Below are positions 27,534 to 38,408 of a stretch of DNA of 64,000 bases, piece after piece. Both the position numbers and the translations under genes were made by a program. The notes beneath the pieces were generated by a model. That model was given only the letters and a program-made list of their open reading frames with translations, had not been told where the DNA came from and made no database searches. Every line of letters begins with the position of its first letter. Position 1 is the stretch's first letter. The DNA is from Spirochaetes bacterium GWE1_32_154 (GTDB lineage: Bacteria > Spirochaetota > GWE2-31-10), in contig MIAY01000003.1 of the NCBI GenBank assembly GCA_001829315.1, forward strand, positions 99,800 to 163,799, in the 5' to 3' direction.

Positions 27534-29330
27534 TTAGAATTTCCCGATTCCAGAAAATCTGGTAATCTTTCCTGAGATTGCTTTTTTTAAAATATTTTTA
27601 TCCCCTACAATAAAGACTTTTTCCTTTGCTCTTGTTATAGCTGTATAAATAATTTCTCTGGTTAATAACGGATTTGTTTCATCATTGGGAAGCACAACAA
27701 AAACATCCTTATACTGACTGCCCTGACTTTTATGAACTGTAATTGAAAAAGAAGTTGAATAGGATGGCAGGAAATTCAACGAAATTGCTCTAAAGTTCTC
27801 TTCAGTATTTTCTGAAGGAAAAAATGCTTTTACCTGAGCTTGTGCATCGCAGGAAATAACACCGGATTCTCCGTTAAACAGATTATTGGAGTAATCATTA
27901 CTTGTAATCATTACAGGGACACCCGACATCTGATGAAATCGTTTTGTATCACTTTTTCGATAATGATTAAGCAGGAATTCGTTAATACCGGTTGAACCGT
28001 AAAAACCATCCCGTAGCAATGTCAGAATTCTTGATTCTGATGAGGCGTCAAAAAGATCGGCAAATGATGACTGTCCGTTTTCAAAACCGGTTACTACTTG
28101 TGAATAACGATTATTCATATAGTATTTTCTGAAATAGTAATTAAGAAATCCGATGTAATCATCATGATTATTAACCGGTATAAAATATACATCATCAGCA
28201 ATGCCCGATGAGGAAAGTTCTGACAAAGTGATTTCCTGTATAGCGTCAACCATATCGCTTTCACCTGCATTTACTAATGCGGCTTTTACAGTTATTTTTT
28301 CACCGGAACGATATTGTTTTTTTAATTCAACAACATGATTGGTGAAAAAAGATTCAGTCGCAACCTGATCAGGTAAATGAAGTGATTGTATCGTTTGACT
28401 GCTATATGACGGAACAAAACCATCCGGCAGTAAGTCTTTTAAAACAGCACCCGCATCAACGGAAGGGAGTTGATCACGATCACCAATGATTATAAGTGTT
28501 GTTTCATTACTGACCGCATCAAGAAGCGAGCTGAACAGGTTAATATCAATCATTGATACTTCATCGACAATAATCAAATCAGCTGGGATAGTGTTTTCAG
28601 AATTAAAGGTGAATGCACCGGTATTTTTTTTATATTGTAACAGCCTGTGAATCGTTTCACCAGCATCAATAGTTGTATCACTTTCTGATAATTCGATAGT
28701 GATTTGCTCTGAAAGTCGTTTTGCTGCTTTCCCGGTCGGGGCGGTTAATTTAATAACCGGTTTTTTTGTGTGTGTCAGATAAAAGTTCTCTGAAAAATAT
28801 TTTGCTATCTTTGCAGCAGTGAATGTTTTCCCGGTTCCCGGTCCGCCTGTTACTATCAAAAATCGTTGAGTTAACGCAAGATAGAGTGCTATTTTTTTTT
28901 CATCCTGAAATTGTTTAATCTCATCAAGAATTTTTGTATCAATTGATATATCCTGAGCATTGGTAATTTTCTCTTTAAGCAGTTTTTCAAATTTCCTTTC
29001 CGAGCTGTAATAGCGATAGAAATACAAATACAGTGAATTACCTGTTTTCCGCATTATAAGCGGTTTGAAATCACACTCGTTTGTTGAGATTACAGAACTA
29101 TAGATACCCGATGTATAGTTTTCAATAAATTGACCAGATAGAAAAAAGTTCTTTTCTGAAAAAGAATCATCATGTAAATCAATACACAACGAACCATTTG
29201 CTAAAGCGGAGAATAAATATCCAAGTGCATATTCTAAAGACTCCGAACCGGTTTGTCCGTGAACTCTCATAATATCCTGTATTGTATACCGGTCTAACGC
29301 TGATATTTCAAATAAAGAATCATTCATCAC
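27534..29330 (-). CDS. recD: Exodeoxyribonuclease V alpha subunit
   Basis: A 598-aa SF1 helicase. Walker A is VTGGPGTGKTFTAAKIAKYF (about 157-176), followed by APTGKAAKRL, LIIVDEVSMID (Walker B), IGDRDQLPSVDAG, and the C-terminal FSITVHKSQGSQY and YTAITRAKEKVFIVGD. This is the 5'-3' motor of RecBCD, which resects double-strand breaks. It overlaps the recB end by 11 bp and is the last gene of the recC-recB-recD string. Confidence 0.95.
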   Translation of the reverse strand: MMNDSLFEISALDRYTIQDIMRVHGQTGSESLEYALGYLFSALANGSLCIDLHDDSFSEKNFFLSGQFIENYTSGIYSSVISTNECDFKPLIMRKTGNSLYLYFYRYYSSERKFEKLLKEKITNAQDISIDTKILDEIKQFQDEKKIALYLALTQRFLIVTGGPGTGKTFTAAKIAKYFSENFYLTHTKKPVIKLTAPTGKAAKRLSEQITIELSESDTTIDAGETIHRLLQYKKNTGAFTFNSENTIPADLIIVDEVSMIDINLFSSLLDAVSNETTLIIIGDRDQLPSVDAGAVLKDLLPDGFVPSYSSQTIQSLHLPDQVATESFFTNHVVELKKQYRSGEKITVKAALVNAGESDMVDAIQEITLSELSSSGIADDVYFIPVNNHDDYIGFLNYYFRKYYMNNRYSQVVTGFENGQSSFADLFDASSESRILTLLRDGFYGSTGINEFLLNHYRKSDTKRFHQMSGVPVMITSNDYSNNLFNGESGVISCDAQAQVKAFFPSENTEENFRAISLNFLPSYSTSFSITVHKSQGSQYKDVFVVLPNDETNPLLTREIIYTAITRAKEKVFIVGDKNILKKAISGKITRFSGIGKF

Positions 29331-32300
29331 TATCTCCTAATACACTAATATTGTGTAACTGACTTATCAATTCACTTCTTAATTGTTTATAGGATGTAAA
29401 ATCAGGCTTTTCAAAAAAAACACCTTCATTGTTTTCATTTACACCTCGAAGATAGATATAGACAATACCACCAAAGTTTTTCTCATAATTGAAAGTAGCG
29501 CCCATCGTGGATTGAAGCCATTCAACAACGGCTAAATGATATACATCATATTGAAGTTTGTAATGATTTTTGACATCACTGATAAAAGATGCGCCATTAT
29601 ATCCGGGCAGTCTGTTGGATTTCCAGTCGAGTATGTAATATTTGTCCTCATGTCGATATACCATATCTATAAAACCGTTAATAAAGCATACCCCCTCCGG
29701 ATCAAGTTTCAGGTAAAACTCCATTTCGTTTTTTTTATTCTCTGATTTCAGATTTTGTAACCTAATGGCAGTGCCGGGTAATTGTGTTTGTAAAATATTA
29801 TTGACCATCGTTGCAACTAATTCGGCATAACGATTTTTGATTTTCTTATCACGATTACTATAATAACGGTCAACAGCTTTTATTATTATTTCATCAGTTG
29901 ATGCACTATCCTTTGAATAATCAATCGTTTCTAAAATGTAATGAAGCATATTTCCCGTTACAGCACCGGATGGTAATTCAAGGATTTCATTTTCATCCAC
30001 ATCATTTTCAGAGTACACCTCATTGTTTTTTCTTTTCCTTAACGGTTCATATTCAAAATTGTTTGTATATTTTTTATTTGAATGTTTTAAAAGTCTGTCG
30101 ATACTCGAATACGATTGAATGGTAAAAAAACGGTTGAATTGCCTGGCAGTCAGATTATAAAATAGCGGATTATTTTCACTGTCAATCGTTACATTTTGGA
30201 TAAAATATTCTTTGTTTGCAATCTCTTTTGATAGAGCATGTGGTGAATTTTCTTCATTCACTGTATTGTCTGCATACATTGAGGTCTGACCTGCGATGAT
30301 TTCAACAGCCCCAGGGATTACTTTGCCATTTTTTATTAATGAATCGGCTAAAAACATTTCAGACGGACAGTTTGCCCGTGTACCTTTTACCTTACCATCC
30401 TCAGTTCGCAACTTCTCAATGACCGGGATATAAATCATAACCTGTGCCCTTGTTATGGCAACATAATAAAGTCTTCTTAATTCTTCTGCAATTTCTTTAT
30501 CAAAACAGGCTTTTGAAGTTGTATGATTTTCATTAATGGGTGTATCATTTTTAAGAACATCATAAATAATATTTGAATTATTGTCATCGTGATAAACATA
30601 ATAATCGATTTTAGTTCTGATAGAACTGCTTAATGAACCATAAAGAAATACAACCGGAAACTCAAGACCCTTTGACGCATGTATTGTCATAATTTGTACT
30701 TTTTTATCTTCCGTTTCTAAACGATGAAGATCAGTTTCCATTTCCGCCCGTATCAAATTATTGGTTAACGAATGGAGATAGTCACGAAGTCCCCGTAAAT
30801 CAAGTCGCTTCTGAAACACTTCATTTTCCAATAACTCTATGAGCTGGTAGTAATTAGCACTTTTCCGTTGTGCATTTGCACTATCATTTTTAATCGTTTT
30901 ATAAATGACGGCTGTTTTTTCAAGAATACCCGAGAAAAACAAAGTCCAGCTTTTTGTATCTGAAAGATTTTTCAGTTCAATTACAAAATTATGAGCGATT
31001 TTTTCAAGTTCTTCAAAATCATTCTGTTCAATAACTGACGGCTCGAGTTTAAAAAAATCTGACAGTAATAATTTCTTGTATTTACCCTTATCGGCTATGT
31101 CTGTTAAGGCATCAAAAAGTATAAATAAAGCATTTGCTTCATCACTCTGATATAAACCCGGTTTTTTATAGATTGTAGAATTAATACCATGCTTTTTCAG
31201 TTCTTTTTCCACGATGATTGCGTCTTTTCGTTTTGAAACAAGAATACAAATATCACCCTCATCAGGAATTACCATTGTATCTGTTTTTTCTCTTTTGATT
31301 TTTATTTTATCACCAGATAAAATCTTTTTTATTTCTTCTATAATAAATGATTTATACTGATTTCTGAAAGTTCCTATTTTCGTTCCGCTATTTTCTATAG
31401 ACATACGAAATACATTAAAACCCAATTCAGGTTTATCGGGAATTGCTTTAATTTTATCCTGCTCACAAGCATTAACATTTTCATACTGAATATGTTCGTT
31501 GATAAAATACGAATCTGACGAGAAAATCGCATTATACCCGGAAACGACTGATTCCGTTGACCGGTAATTAGTATCAAGCACTTCTCTTTTACCATTATAG
31601 ATATCTGCGATTTCTTTTGTGGCTGTAAAATAGGTGAAAACATCAGCATTTCTAAAGGCATAAATTGCCTGTTTCGGATCACCAATAACAAAAAGTTTAT
31701 TATTTGTATGTGAGTCTAAAAAAATCTGTTTGAAAATCGACCATTGAACACTATCAGTATCCTGAAACTCATCAACCAGACCAAATGTATATTTTTGCTG
31801 TAAAAACAAAAGAAACTCGGGGTTCTTTTTTAAAGCATTATTGACGGTAACAAGCATATCATTGAAACTGATTAACCCTGCTTCTTTTTTGTGATGTTTA
31901 ACTTTTTCTATCAGTTCCAAAACGGTATAAATGATTAAACCTGCATTGATTGATTCTAAAGTACTATTAATATCCAAAAGGATCTGATACACTTCTTTAT
32001 CACTCTGCGTTTCGTCTTTGCTTTTCACTTTCATTCTACCCTGTAACTCATGCAATGAAAGAGTTGCAAGTAACCCGATAATCTCAGCATCAGTAGCGGG
32101 GGATGATAAAACCCGTGCAAGGGGAGATAAAATGTTTTTTTTAATTTTCATTACTGTTTTATTTGCGGCTGCACGCGATGAAGTCATGATTTCATCACGG
32201 AAGGACCGCAAACCGTTAATTTTTTGTAAAGCACTATCATACAATGCGATTATTTCATCAGCTGACATTCTCTTCGGATTAAACATGCAATTTTCAGAGT

Positions 32301-32835
32301 CCGCTATGGAATAAATAGAGTTTGCCAGAGAGACAATGCGATTTTCAAAACCTGACGGGTCGGATATAAAATGTGAAACCCGTACTATTTCAGGTAATCT
32401 AGTTTTAAAAGAGGTAAACCATTCCTTACGCATATACGAATGGAGAATCTTCGGTAAAAGAACAGAATCATCGACAAGACTGCATTGAAATTGCTCGCCA
32501 TTTTCAAAGGAAAACTCGGCAATAAGGCTGTTACAAAATCCGTGAATTGTGCTAATCATCATATCATCAATTTTTTTTATAGCATTTTCCAGTAACTTTT
32601 TTTCTTTCAGATTTGTTGAACTGGAATATGCTTCGTTGAATTCTTTACTGATTCGCTCTTTTAATTCACCGGCTGCTTTTTCAGTATAGGTAACAACGAC
32701 GATATTCTCAGGTTTTGACCTGTCTTCCCGGATGATTGCGCTAATTAGTTTTGTAATTGTATAGGTCTTACCGGTTCCTGCCGAGGCTTCAATTACCATG
32801 TGTTTATCAAGCTGATATTTATTCATTGATTTCAC
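29320..32835 (-). CDS. recB: Exodeoxyribonuclease V beta subunit
   Basis: A 1171-aa UvrD-type helicase-nuclease. Walker A is EASAGTGKTYT (about 16-26), with TYTEKAAGELKERI, LVDEFQDTDSVQW, IGDPKQAIYAFR, and MTIHASKGLEFPVVFLYG. The C-terminal nuclease has GFIDMVY and YYILDWKSN (about 1060-1080), the RecB-family D...DxK active site. It overlaps recC by 17 bp and recD by 11 bp. An alternative start at Met4 is possible. Confidence 0.96.
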   Translation of the reverse strand: MKSMNKYQLDKHMVIEASAGTGKTYTITKLISAIIREDRSKPENIVVVTYTEKAAGELKERISKEFNEAYSSSTNLKEKKLLENAIKKIDDMMISTIHGFCNSLIAEFSFENGEQFQCSLVDDSVLLPKILHSYMRKEWFTSFKTRLPEIVRVSHFISDPSGFENRIVSLANSIYSIADSENCMFNPKRMSADEIIALYDSALQKINGLRSFRDEIMTSSRAAANKTVMKIKKNILSPLARVLSSPATDAEIIGLLATLSLHELQGRMKVKSKDETQSDKEVYQILLDINSTLESINAGLIIYTVLELIEKVKHHKKEAGLISFNDMLVTVNNALKKNPEFLLFLQQKYTFGLVDEFQDTDSVQWSIFKQIFLDSHTNNKLFVIGDPKQAIYAFRNADVFTYFTATKEIADIYNGKREVLDTNYRSTESVVSGYNAIFSSDSYFINEHIQYENVNACEQDKIKAIPDKPELGFNVFRMSIENSGTKIGTFRNQYKSFIIEEIKKILSGDKIKIKREKTDTMVIPDEGDICILVSKRKDAIIVEKELKKHGINSTIYKKPGLYQSDEANALFILFDALTDIADKGKYKKLLLSDFFKLEPSVIEQNDFEELEKIAHNFVIELKNLSDTKSWTLFFSGILEKTAVIYKTIKNDSANAQRKSANYYQLIELLENEVFQKRLDLRGLRDYLHSLTNNLIRAEMETDLHRLETEDKKVQIMTIHASKGLEFPVVFLYGSLSSSIRTKIDYYVYHDDNNSNIIYDVLKNDTPINENHTTSKACFDKEIAEELRRLYYVAITRAQVMIYIPVIEKLRTEDGKVKGTRANCPSEMFLADSLIKNGKVIPGAVEIIAGQTSMYADNTVNEENSPHALSKEIANKEYFIQNVTIDSENNPLFYNLTARQFNRFFTIQSYSSIDRLLKHSNKKYTNNFEYEPLRKRKNNEVYSENDVDENEILELPSGAVTGNMLHYILETIDYSKDSASTDEIIIKAVDRYYSNRDKKIKNRYAELVATMVNNILQTQLPGTAIRLQNLKSENKKNEMEFYLKLDPEGVCFINGFIDMVYRHEDKYYILDWKSNRLPGYNGASFISDVKNHYKLQYDVYHLAVVEWLQSTMGATFNYEKNFGGIVYIYLRGVNENNEGVFFEKPDFTSYKQLRSELISQLHNISVLGDSDE

Positions 32836-35800
32836 CGCCTATTGTTATTTCCTGTAAAATCGATAAGCGTTTTAATAGTTTCTCACGAACATTTTCAGGT
32901 ACGCAAGCATTTGATAAAGTATTCAGTTCATTTATTTCATTTCGATCATTATCACAATACTCTTCAAGATCTTCGCAAAACTGCCGGTAAAAATCAATAT
33001 CTACCTTACTGCGTTGTTCCTCATCTTCAGGATTAACAAATAGCCGAGAATACAATTGAGTATTACCTTTAATAAATTTAAGCGGCATATCATCAAAATC
33101 AGTATCATGAATGTAGTCATCGACAAGATTATCAAACCATGAAATAACTTTTTGAAAATCATCTATCTCAATAACAACCGGTTTGTCTGTGCAGAAAAAC
33201 CAGCAGGTGCAGCTATATTTTTCACCGGAGGCTTTTAAAAACATTGCATACGAAATAAGAATTGTAAATACATCTCTGTAATTGGCAATGCCTTTGAAAT
33301 CACCTTTTGTATCTGAAATAAAATCAGAGCTGTCCTTCTGTTTTACTTTAATAAAAGTCATCTTGCTGCCATTAAAAAAAACTGTTTTCGCTTTCCCGGT
33401 AAGTGAAAGTTGCCTGTCACCGGTTTCAATAGAAAGTGGATTATAGCGGATAAATGGTACGATCCGACCGTTTATAAAGTCTAATTCCTTTGAGTAGAAA
33501 ACATTTCCCGGAATCATGTTTTTTTTTAACTGTTCTATTGGTTTTACATCTGATAATCTGTCAGATAGAGCTTTTTTGATTGAATCAAGTACAATGGTTG
33601 CATATTCACCATCCGGTTTAAAACCACGTTTCATTTGAGATTCAAAATCTGCGTCTACCATTTGATTGATAAGAATATCAGACTGTTCTGATGTTTTATT
33701 ATCAATTACCATTGACTCAATTTTTTGTATATACATTTTCTCTACGATATTTGAAACATCATATTCACCATTATAAAACGGCTCGTCTTCTTTAATTGAT
33801 AAATCTTCAATGCCATACTGTTCAGAGCTGATTCCCAATACATAACGCATTCGTGCAGACGACGGATCTTCAAGATATTGAAAAAGCACACGATCTGATA
33901 AAAAGAGTTCGGGTGATTGTTTTGGAGTGCAGGTATTAATAGTATATTCTTTCACGACTTCATTGTATCGTGCATCTACTATTTCTTTTTCCTGATTCGA
34001 TAAATAATTGTAGGAGTATAAAAACCGGGCTAATCTTTTTTTATCATTAAACATTCTGAAAATATCGGTTTTATCATTTATGATATTATGTGTAATACAA
34101 TTCTGCAAACTCTCTTCGATAAGCGGAACATGAAAAATTTCAAATGGTTCAACTGATTTTGTTTTTATTTCTTTTTTGTTTAAGATATGTGTATTGATAT
34201 ATTCAACAAGCTGAACAATAACGGTTGAGGGATATAATCCCTTGTCTTTTTCAATATCTTTTTCTACAAATGAGAGATACAGCTTAGATTCGGCTGCTAA
34301 TAATAATTCAAAAAAGAGATAAATATCCGATTCTGTTTTTGTAATATCACCGACTTCTTTTTTTTCATTTCGTAAGTCCAATGTTGAACGATCAGATCGA
34401 CCGGGAAATAAACCTTCACCAAGCCCTGCGATATATACTACTTTAAATGGTATTGGTTTCATAGGCGACAGTAATGATATTGTGACACCATCAGATAAAT
34501 ATTTACCTTTTGATGCAGGAATTTCTGAAAGATTATTCTTTATAAAGGAAGAAATGAAAATTAAATTAACATCATCAGATTCCATGAAATCATCGAATTT
34601 ATGCAAACCGGATATCAATTCCATTGCAGAATCACGCACACTCTCTTCTTCTTTTATAAAATCAGGTATTTTCAAATAAGAATCTATGAAAAACATGAGT
34701 TTTTCTTTCCATTGCACACCGGTTAATGTCCCTTTACGAATTTGATTAAAAAAAGCAAATAAAGACTCCATTGTATCTATCATCGTATCAAGAAAATCAG
34801 AGTCACCTGATGCAATATCACAATACGGATAAATATCATGAAATGATTTATCAGGGGAATTCCCCATTATTCTGCCTAAACGCAACCGTTGAAAAGCATA
34901 TTCCCAGGTATACCACGGCGTTTTTGAATGACTTATTTCACTTTTATCATTTTCATTATATGAATAAAAAATGTTCATTGTATCAAAAATGATAATCCAC
35001 TCATCAACAGTTTCACGAGTAATCCCCAATGAATACATAACGCAGGGATTTAACAAAAACCCGGTAATATCAGGTCGGGTGAAATTGCCGGAAGCAATAT
35101 CCAGAGCGCGAATAAGACCATCGGCAAAAATACTTTCATTCCCTGCATTGGTATCACTTAAATTGTATGGTATTAATTGTTCATTATTGAATATTGATTT
35201 TATATGAATCCTGTAAGTATCCATATTGGGAACGAGAACTGCAATATCAGTTAATTGCAGGGTTTTATCCTTTCTCATATTCTCAATAATCGAATTGTGA
35301 ATACATTCTATCTCACGTCGTTGTGAAGGGGCACCGAATATCTGAAGACTTTTATCCTGTTTTATTTCATTTTCGATTTTATGATCAATTTGTTCATGGC
35401 GAAGTTTTGTTTTAAGCAACGCAAGTAATGTCGACGGATTTTCAGATTCATTTTCAAAATACTGAGTTGTAAAATCTGTCACACCGAGTGACTTCTTAAA
35501 GATCTGAAGGTTTTCCATCGATGGTTTACACCACTCTTTTATCAGCGGATTGGATTCTTCACTATTTTCATCTACCATATTCCATGCGTTTTCTTTATAT
35601 TTCTTAAAGATTTCAAGATAGTTTTGCTGAAATATCTTAAAGTTATATGCACCTGATAATTTTAAAAGAATGTTAAAGTGAAATTGCGAAATCTGCGATA
35701 ACCCGAATAAATAAACCGTTTTTTTCTCATCCCGTTCACAAGAATCAACACTTTTGGCAAAACCCGGTAATGTTGTATACACACCATGTTCAGCTTTTGA

Positions 35801-36385
35801 ATATTCATTAATAAGACAATCACTGTCTTTAGCTGTACCAAAAACTTTAGCATAAATAGTTTTCTGGGCAGTTTCAATCTTTTTTCCAGATGTAAAATAC
35901 AAACTGTCATTAAACCAGGCATCGATCATGCCCGGTCTCTGATATTCATACTCTCTAAAATAAAATGTCAGTTTTTCTGCTATCTGCCAGAATCGTTTAT
36001 TTGAACCATTGATATAATCAAGAATTGACTGGATATCACCGGATTTCTCACTGTCTTTGAGTTTATTAATCGCCGTTAGAATGAGTAACTGAAAATCAAG
36101 TTTTCTATCATTATCACCCAGAAAAGAATAGTATGCAATATTCGTATTCTGACTCACTTCTTTTAATAAGGTAACCAGGCCTTTTTCAAGGTAATTAAGA
36201 TTTACATTGGTTGATACACCACACGATTTGGCAATTTCAAGTTGAAGCCATTTTTTAACATTAATATTGGGAACTATAATCGTTTGTTCGATAAAAGGAT
36301 CGTGTGACTTGTCTGTTAATAGCGTTTCAATACACTGATCTTTAAGGGTTTTTATGTTATTTGAAAGATAAAATTGAATACTCAC
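32819..36385 (-). CDS. recC: Exodeoxyribonuclease V gamma subunit
   Basis: A 1188-aa RecC with the usual opening (FYLSNNIKTLKDQ) and the inactive-helicase core SLLSPMKPIPFKVVYIAG then GEGLFPGRSDRSTLD. RecC recognises Chi in E. coli and holds the DNA strands apart for RecB and RecD. I chose GTG at 36385: an AGGA sits seven bases before it, whereas the in-frame TTG at 36391 abuts the RBS. It is the first gene of the string and starts 43 bp from a modular repeat. Confidence 0.94.
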   Translation of the reverse strand: MSIQFYLSNNIKTLKDQCIETLLTDKSHDPFIEQTIIVPNINVKKWLQLEIAKSCGVSTNVNLNYLEKGLVTLLKEVSQNTNIAYYSFLGDNDRKLDFQLLILTAINKLKDSEKSGDIQSILDYINGSNKRFWQIAEKLTFYFREYEYQRPGMIDAWFNDSLYFTSGKKIETAQKTIYAKVFGTAKDSDCLINEYSKAEHGVYTTLPGFAKSVDSCERDEKKTVYLFGLSQISQFHFNILLKLSGAYNFKIFQQNYLEIFKKYKENAWNMVDENSEESNPLIKEWCKPSMENLQIFKKSLGVTDFTTQYFENESENPSTLLALLKTKLRHEQIDHKIENEIKQDKSLQIFGAPSQRREIECIHNSIIENMRKDKTLQLTDIAVLVPNMDTYRIHIKSIFNNEQLIPYNLSDTNAGNESIFADGLIRALDIASGNFTRPDITGFLLNPCVMYSLGITRETVDEWIIIFDTMNIFYSYNENDKSEISHSKTPWYTWEYAFQRLRLGRIMGNSPDKSFHDIYPYCDIASGDSDFLDTMIDTMESLFAFFNQIRKGTLTGVQWKEKLMFFIDSYLKIPDFIKEEESVRDSAMELISGLHKFDDFMESDDVNLIFISSFIKNNLSEIPASKGKYLSDGVTISLLSPMKPIPFKVVYIAGLGEGLFPGRSDRSTLDLRNEKKEVGDITKTESDIYLFFELLLAAESKLYLSFVEKDIEKDKGLYPSTVIVQLVEYINTHILNKKEIKTKSVEPFEIFHVPLIEESLQNCITHNIINDKTDIFRMFNDKKRLARFLYSYNYLSNQEKEIVDARYNEVVKEYTINTCTPKQSPELFLSDRVLFQYLEDPSSARMRYVLGISSEQYGIEDLSIKEDEPFYNGEYDVSNIVEKMYIQKIESMVIDNKTSEQSDILINQMVDADFESQMKRGFKPDGEYATIVLDSIKKALSDRLSDVKPIEQLKKNMIPGNVFYSKELDFINGRIVPFIRYNPLSIETGDRQLSLTGKAKTVFFNGSKMTFIKVKQKDSSDFISDTKGDFKGIANYRDVFTILISYAMFLKASGEKYSCTCWFFCTDKPVVIEIDDFQKVISWFDNLVDDYIHDTDFDDMPLKFIKGNTQLYSRLFVNPEDEEQRSKVDIDFYRQFCEDLEEYCDNDRNEINELNTLSNACVPENVREKLLKRLSILQEITIGGEINE

Positions 36386-36427
36386 AATCAATTCCTATTG
36401 AATATATTTTTTTAATTCTTAGTATAC

Positions 36428-36614
36428 AGAGCCTCTTGCAAAAATACTCTTTTTATCCCGAATTTTTGCATGAGGCTACTCTGGATGCATGGTCGAGTAG
36501 CTACAGTAATTCGGTATCCCGAAATACTGCGACTCAGCGACCAGACTCTAATGCGATATAATCGCATATTGCGAAAGCAAAAATAATGTACTCATGATTT
36601 TTGCAAGAGCCTCT
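36428..36614 (+). repeat. Modular inverted repeat, copy 2 (full)
   Basis: Has perfect 17-bp terminal inverted repeats (AGAGGCTCTTGC-type: AGAGCCTCTTGCAAAAA ... TTTTTGCAAGAGCCTCT). The core carries TGCATGGTCGAGTAGC, a TTCGGTATCCCGAA palindrome, GCGATATAATCGC and a TATTGCGAAAGC tail. It fills most of the gap upstream of recC. Confidence 0.92.
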
Positions 36615-36741
36615 ACAGTATATATTAATTATGTTGTAAGAGCCACATCTAAATGAGTACTTATATCACCTCAATGTATTTTATAATAAAAAAAGGATTT
36701 AAAAATTTCCAATTCGATTTTACTTTACCGGATCAATCAAT
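36615..36741. other. Intergenic stretch, nothing recognised
   Basis: A/T-rich sequence between modular repeat 2 and the end of the large lipoprotein gene. No gene, hairpin or repeat that I can support. Together with repeat 2 it accounts for the gene-free 36.4-36.7 kb gap. Confidence 0.6.
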
Positions 36742-38208
36742 CTACTTAATCCAAACGGGCTTATAATCATTGCGAAACCTGTTCCACATGGATTGAGTAA
36801 AATCGTCAATCTGTTGTTCATTATGAGTTCCTCCGGTTAATGACCACCAGCGATCTTCATAATCAAATAAAGCATCGTGATTCCATAAAGACTTAAACCC
36901 CATTATTTGAGCAGCAAGAACAAACCCTGCATACCCTGAACCATTGATATCTCTGTATGTTGCATCCCAATGCTTATTATCAGATAGTGGTTTTACTAAG
37001 TGTCTGATTCCCCATTCTGGAAGCCCAATATCAGAAGACTCATATGGAACCGCAGTACAATATCTCAAATCAGGTTTCCATAAAGCAGTATGAGTACGGT
37101 CAACATCCGCCTGAGAAACATAAAATGTTGAGTCGTCCTCTTGAAAAGAGGTCGTCCATGTTCCGGCAGACTTCATATGAGTATCATTCAACATTGCCCC
37201 GGCAAAAATAATGGCGATTTTTCTACCCATATTATGCCCGCCGTTTGAAGGCCAATTCCCTCCATTATCAGCTATACCGGTTAAATCTATTCCAAGCTGA
37301 ATCATTTCATTGAGTAACGTTTTTTTTGATGTAAAACCAGGTAATTTTGTATAATCGAGATTCAATAAAAGAAATGCCACCCCAATTTTCATCGACATAT
37401 ACTGACCATAACCATTTTTTACCGGTATATTTTCACTTGGATGAACATATGAACCGAGATAATCGTTAACATGATCTAACCAAACTCTTTCAAAATCAGC
37501 TTCCATATCTGCAGAATCAGGAATCTGTGATATTCCGGAAGGGTCAAGATTCTTAAGAATATCAGCCTGAATTTGAGTTTCATTATACTTAACTGTTTTA
37601 TCCGCACCTGAATATGGGGGTCTAAAACTTCCGGATGGAGGAATAAACGCGAGAGAAGTAAGTACTGAAGCAGCTTTAAGTGCGGGACGGGGAGTTTTAG
37701 TTCCATTATTAAATGCCGGACACCCCGGTTCAGTATCAGCTGATGAATCATACAACCAGCTTACTGATGATACAAGAGATTGATTAATCTCAAGTACAAG
37801 CGGATTTGTGTTGGAAATCGGCAGTCCATTAGGATAGGATTTATTTAATTCTATTTTATAGGAAGTTAATGATTTATCATAACCCTGACTAGTATCTGTA
37901 CCGGGATTTATCATAGACCCATCCTGACCTTGCACCGGACTAAAACCATAGTTATGGTAAAAATTAGTAATTGAAATAATTGTAACAGGACCAACAACCC
38001 AATAATCACCATTGACAAACTGCCCTGCCGTATATTCTTTATCAAATGACCATGTAATCCCATGTCGTGTAATTGATTGATAAGTATTACAAAGATTATT
38101 TTTTTCTTCATTATCATTATTTTTATTATCAGGTTGATAACAGCCTAAAATAATAAATATAAAAAAAAGACATGATATGCAATTTGTATCTTTTTTTACT
38201 TTCTTCAT
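36742..38208 (-). CDS. Large secreted lipoprotein of unknown function
   Basis: A 488-aa protein starting MKKVKKDTNCISCLFFIFII with a lipobox (IILGC, Cys23). An N-terminal beta domain has GITWSFDKEYTAGQFVNGDY followed by WVVGPVTI, a motif I associate with uncharacterised secreted proteins of polysaccharide-degrading bacteria. The C-terminal half (about 250-480) is rich in helices with Trp/His/Asn (GGNWPSNGGHNMGRKIA, ALWKPDLRYCTAVPYE), possibly an alpha/alpha toroid like those of lyases. Catalysis is unproven. GAGGAG precedes the ATG at 38208; the longer ORF to 38316 lacks an RBS. Confidence 0.65.
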   Translation of the reverse strand: MKKVKKDTNCISCLFFIFIILGCYQPDNKNNDNEEKNNLCNTYQSITRHGITWSFDKEYTAGQFVNGDYWVVGPVTIISITNFYHNYGFSPVQGQDGSMINPGTDTSQGYDKSLTSYKIELNKSYPNGLPISNTNPLVLEINQSLVSSVSWLYDSSADTEPGCPAFNNGTKTPRPALKAASVLTSLAFIPPSGSFRPPYSGADKTVKYNETQIQADILKNLDPSGISQIPDSADMEADFERVWLDHVNDYLGSYVHPSENIPVKNGYGQYMSMKIGVAFLLLNLDYTKLPGFTSKKTLLNEMIQLGIDLTGIADNGGNWPSNGGHNMGRKIAIIFAGAMLNDTHMKSAGTWTTSFQEDDSTFYVSQADVDRTHTALWKPDLRYCTAVPYESSDIGLPEWGIRHLVKPLSDNKHWDATYRDINGSGYAGFVLAAQIMGFKSLWNHDALFDYEDRWWSLTGGTHNEQQIDDFTQSMWNRFRNDYKPVWIK

Positions 38209-38320
38209 GAAATTCTCCTCGCAGACATCATTTTTATCCGTAACTATAAACAATGTAATAAAGATAAAACTCGAATCAAAAGTACAATAACATCTTTTCA
38301 GAAAAAAACAAACCACTAAT

Positions 38321-38358
38321 AAAAAAACGGGGTAATTCCTTTATAAAAGGAATCCCCC
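38321..38358 (-). terminator. Terminator after the CBM21-like gene
   Basis: GGGG-TAATTCCTTT and AAAGGAAT-CCCC arms with a small loop and one bulge. On the minus strand GTTTTTTTA follows, 50 bp past the stop. Confidence 0.7.
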
Positions 38359-38408
38359 TCCAAATTATTTCATATCAAATCAATTTCGTTTACCGTCGGT
38401 AAACAATC

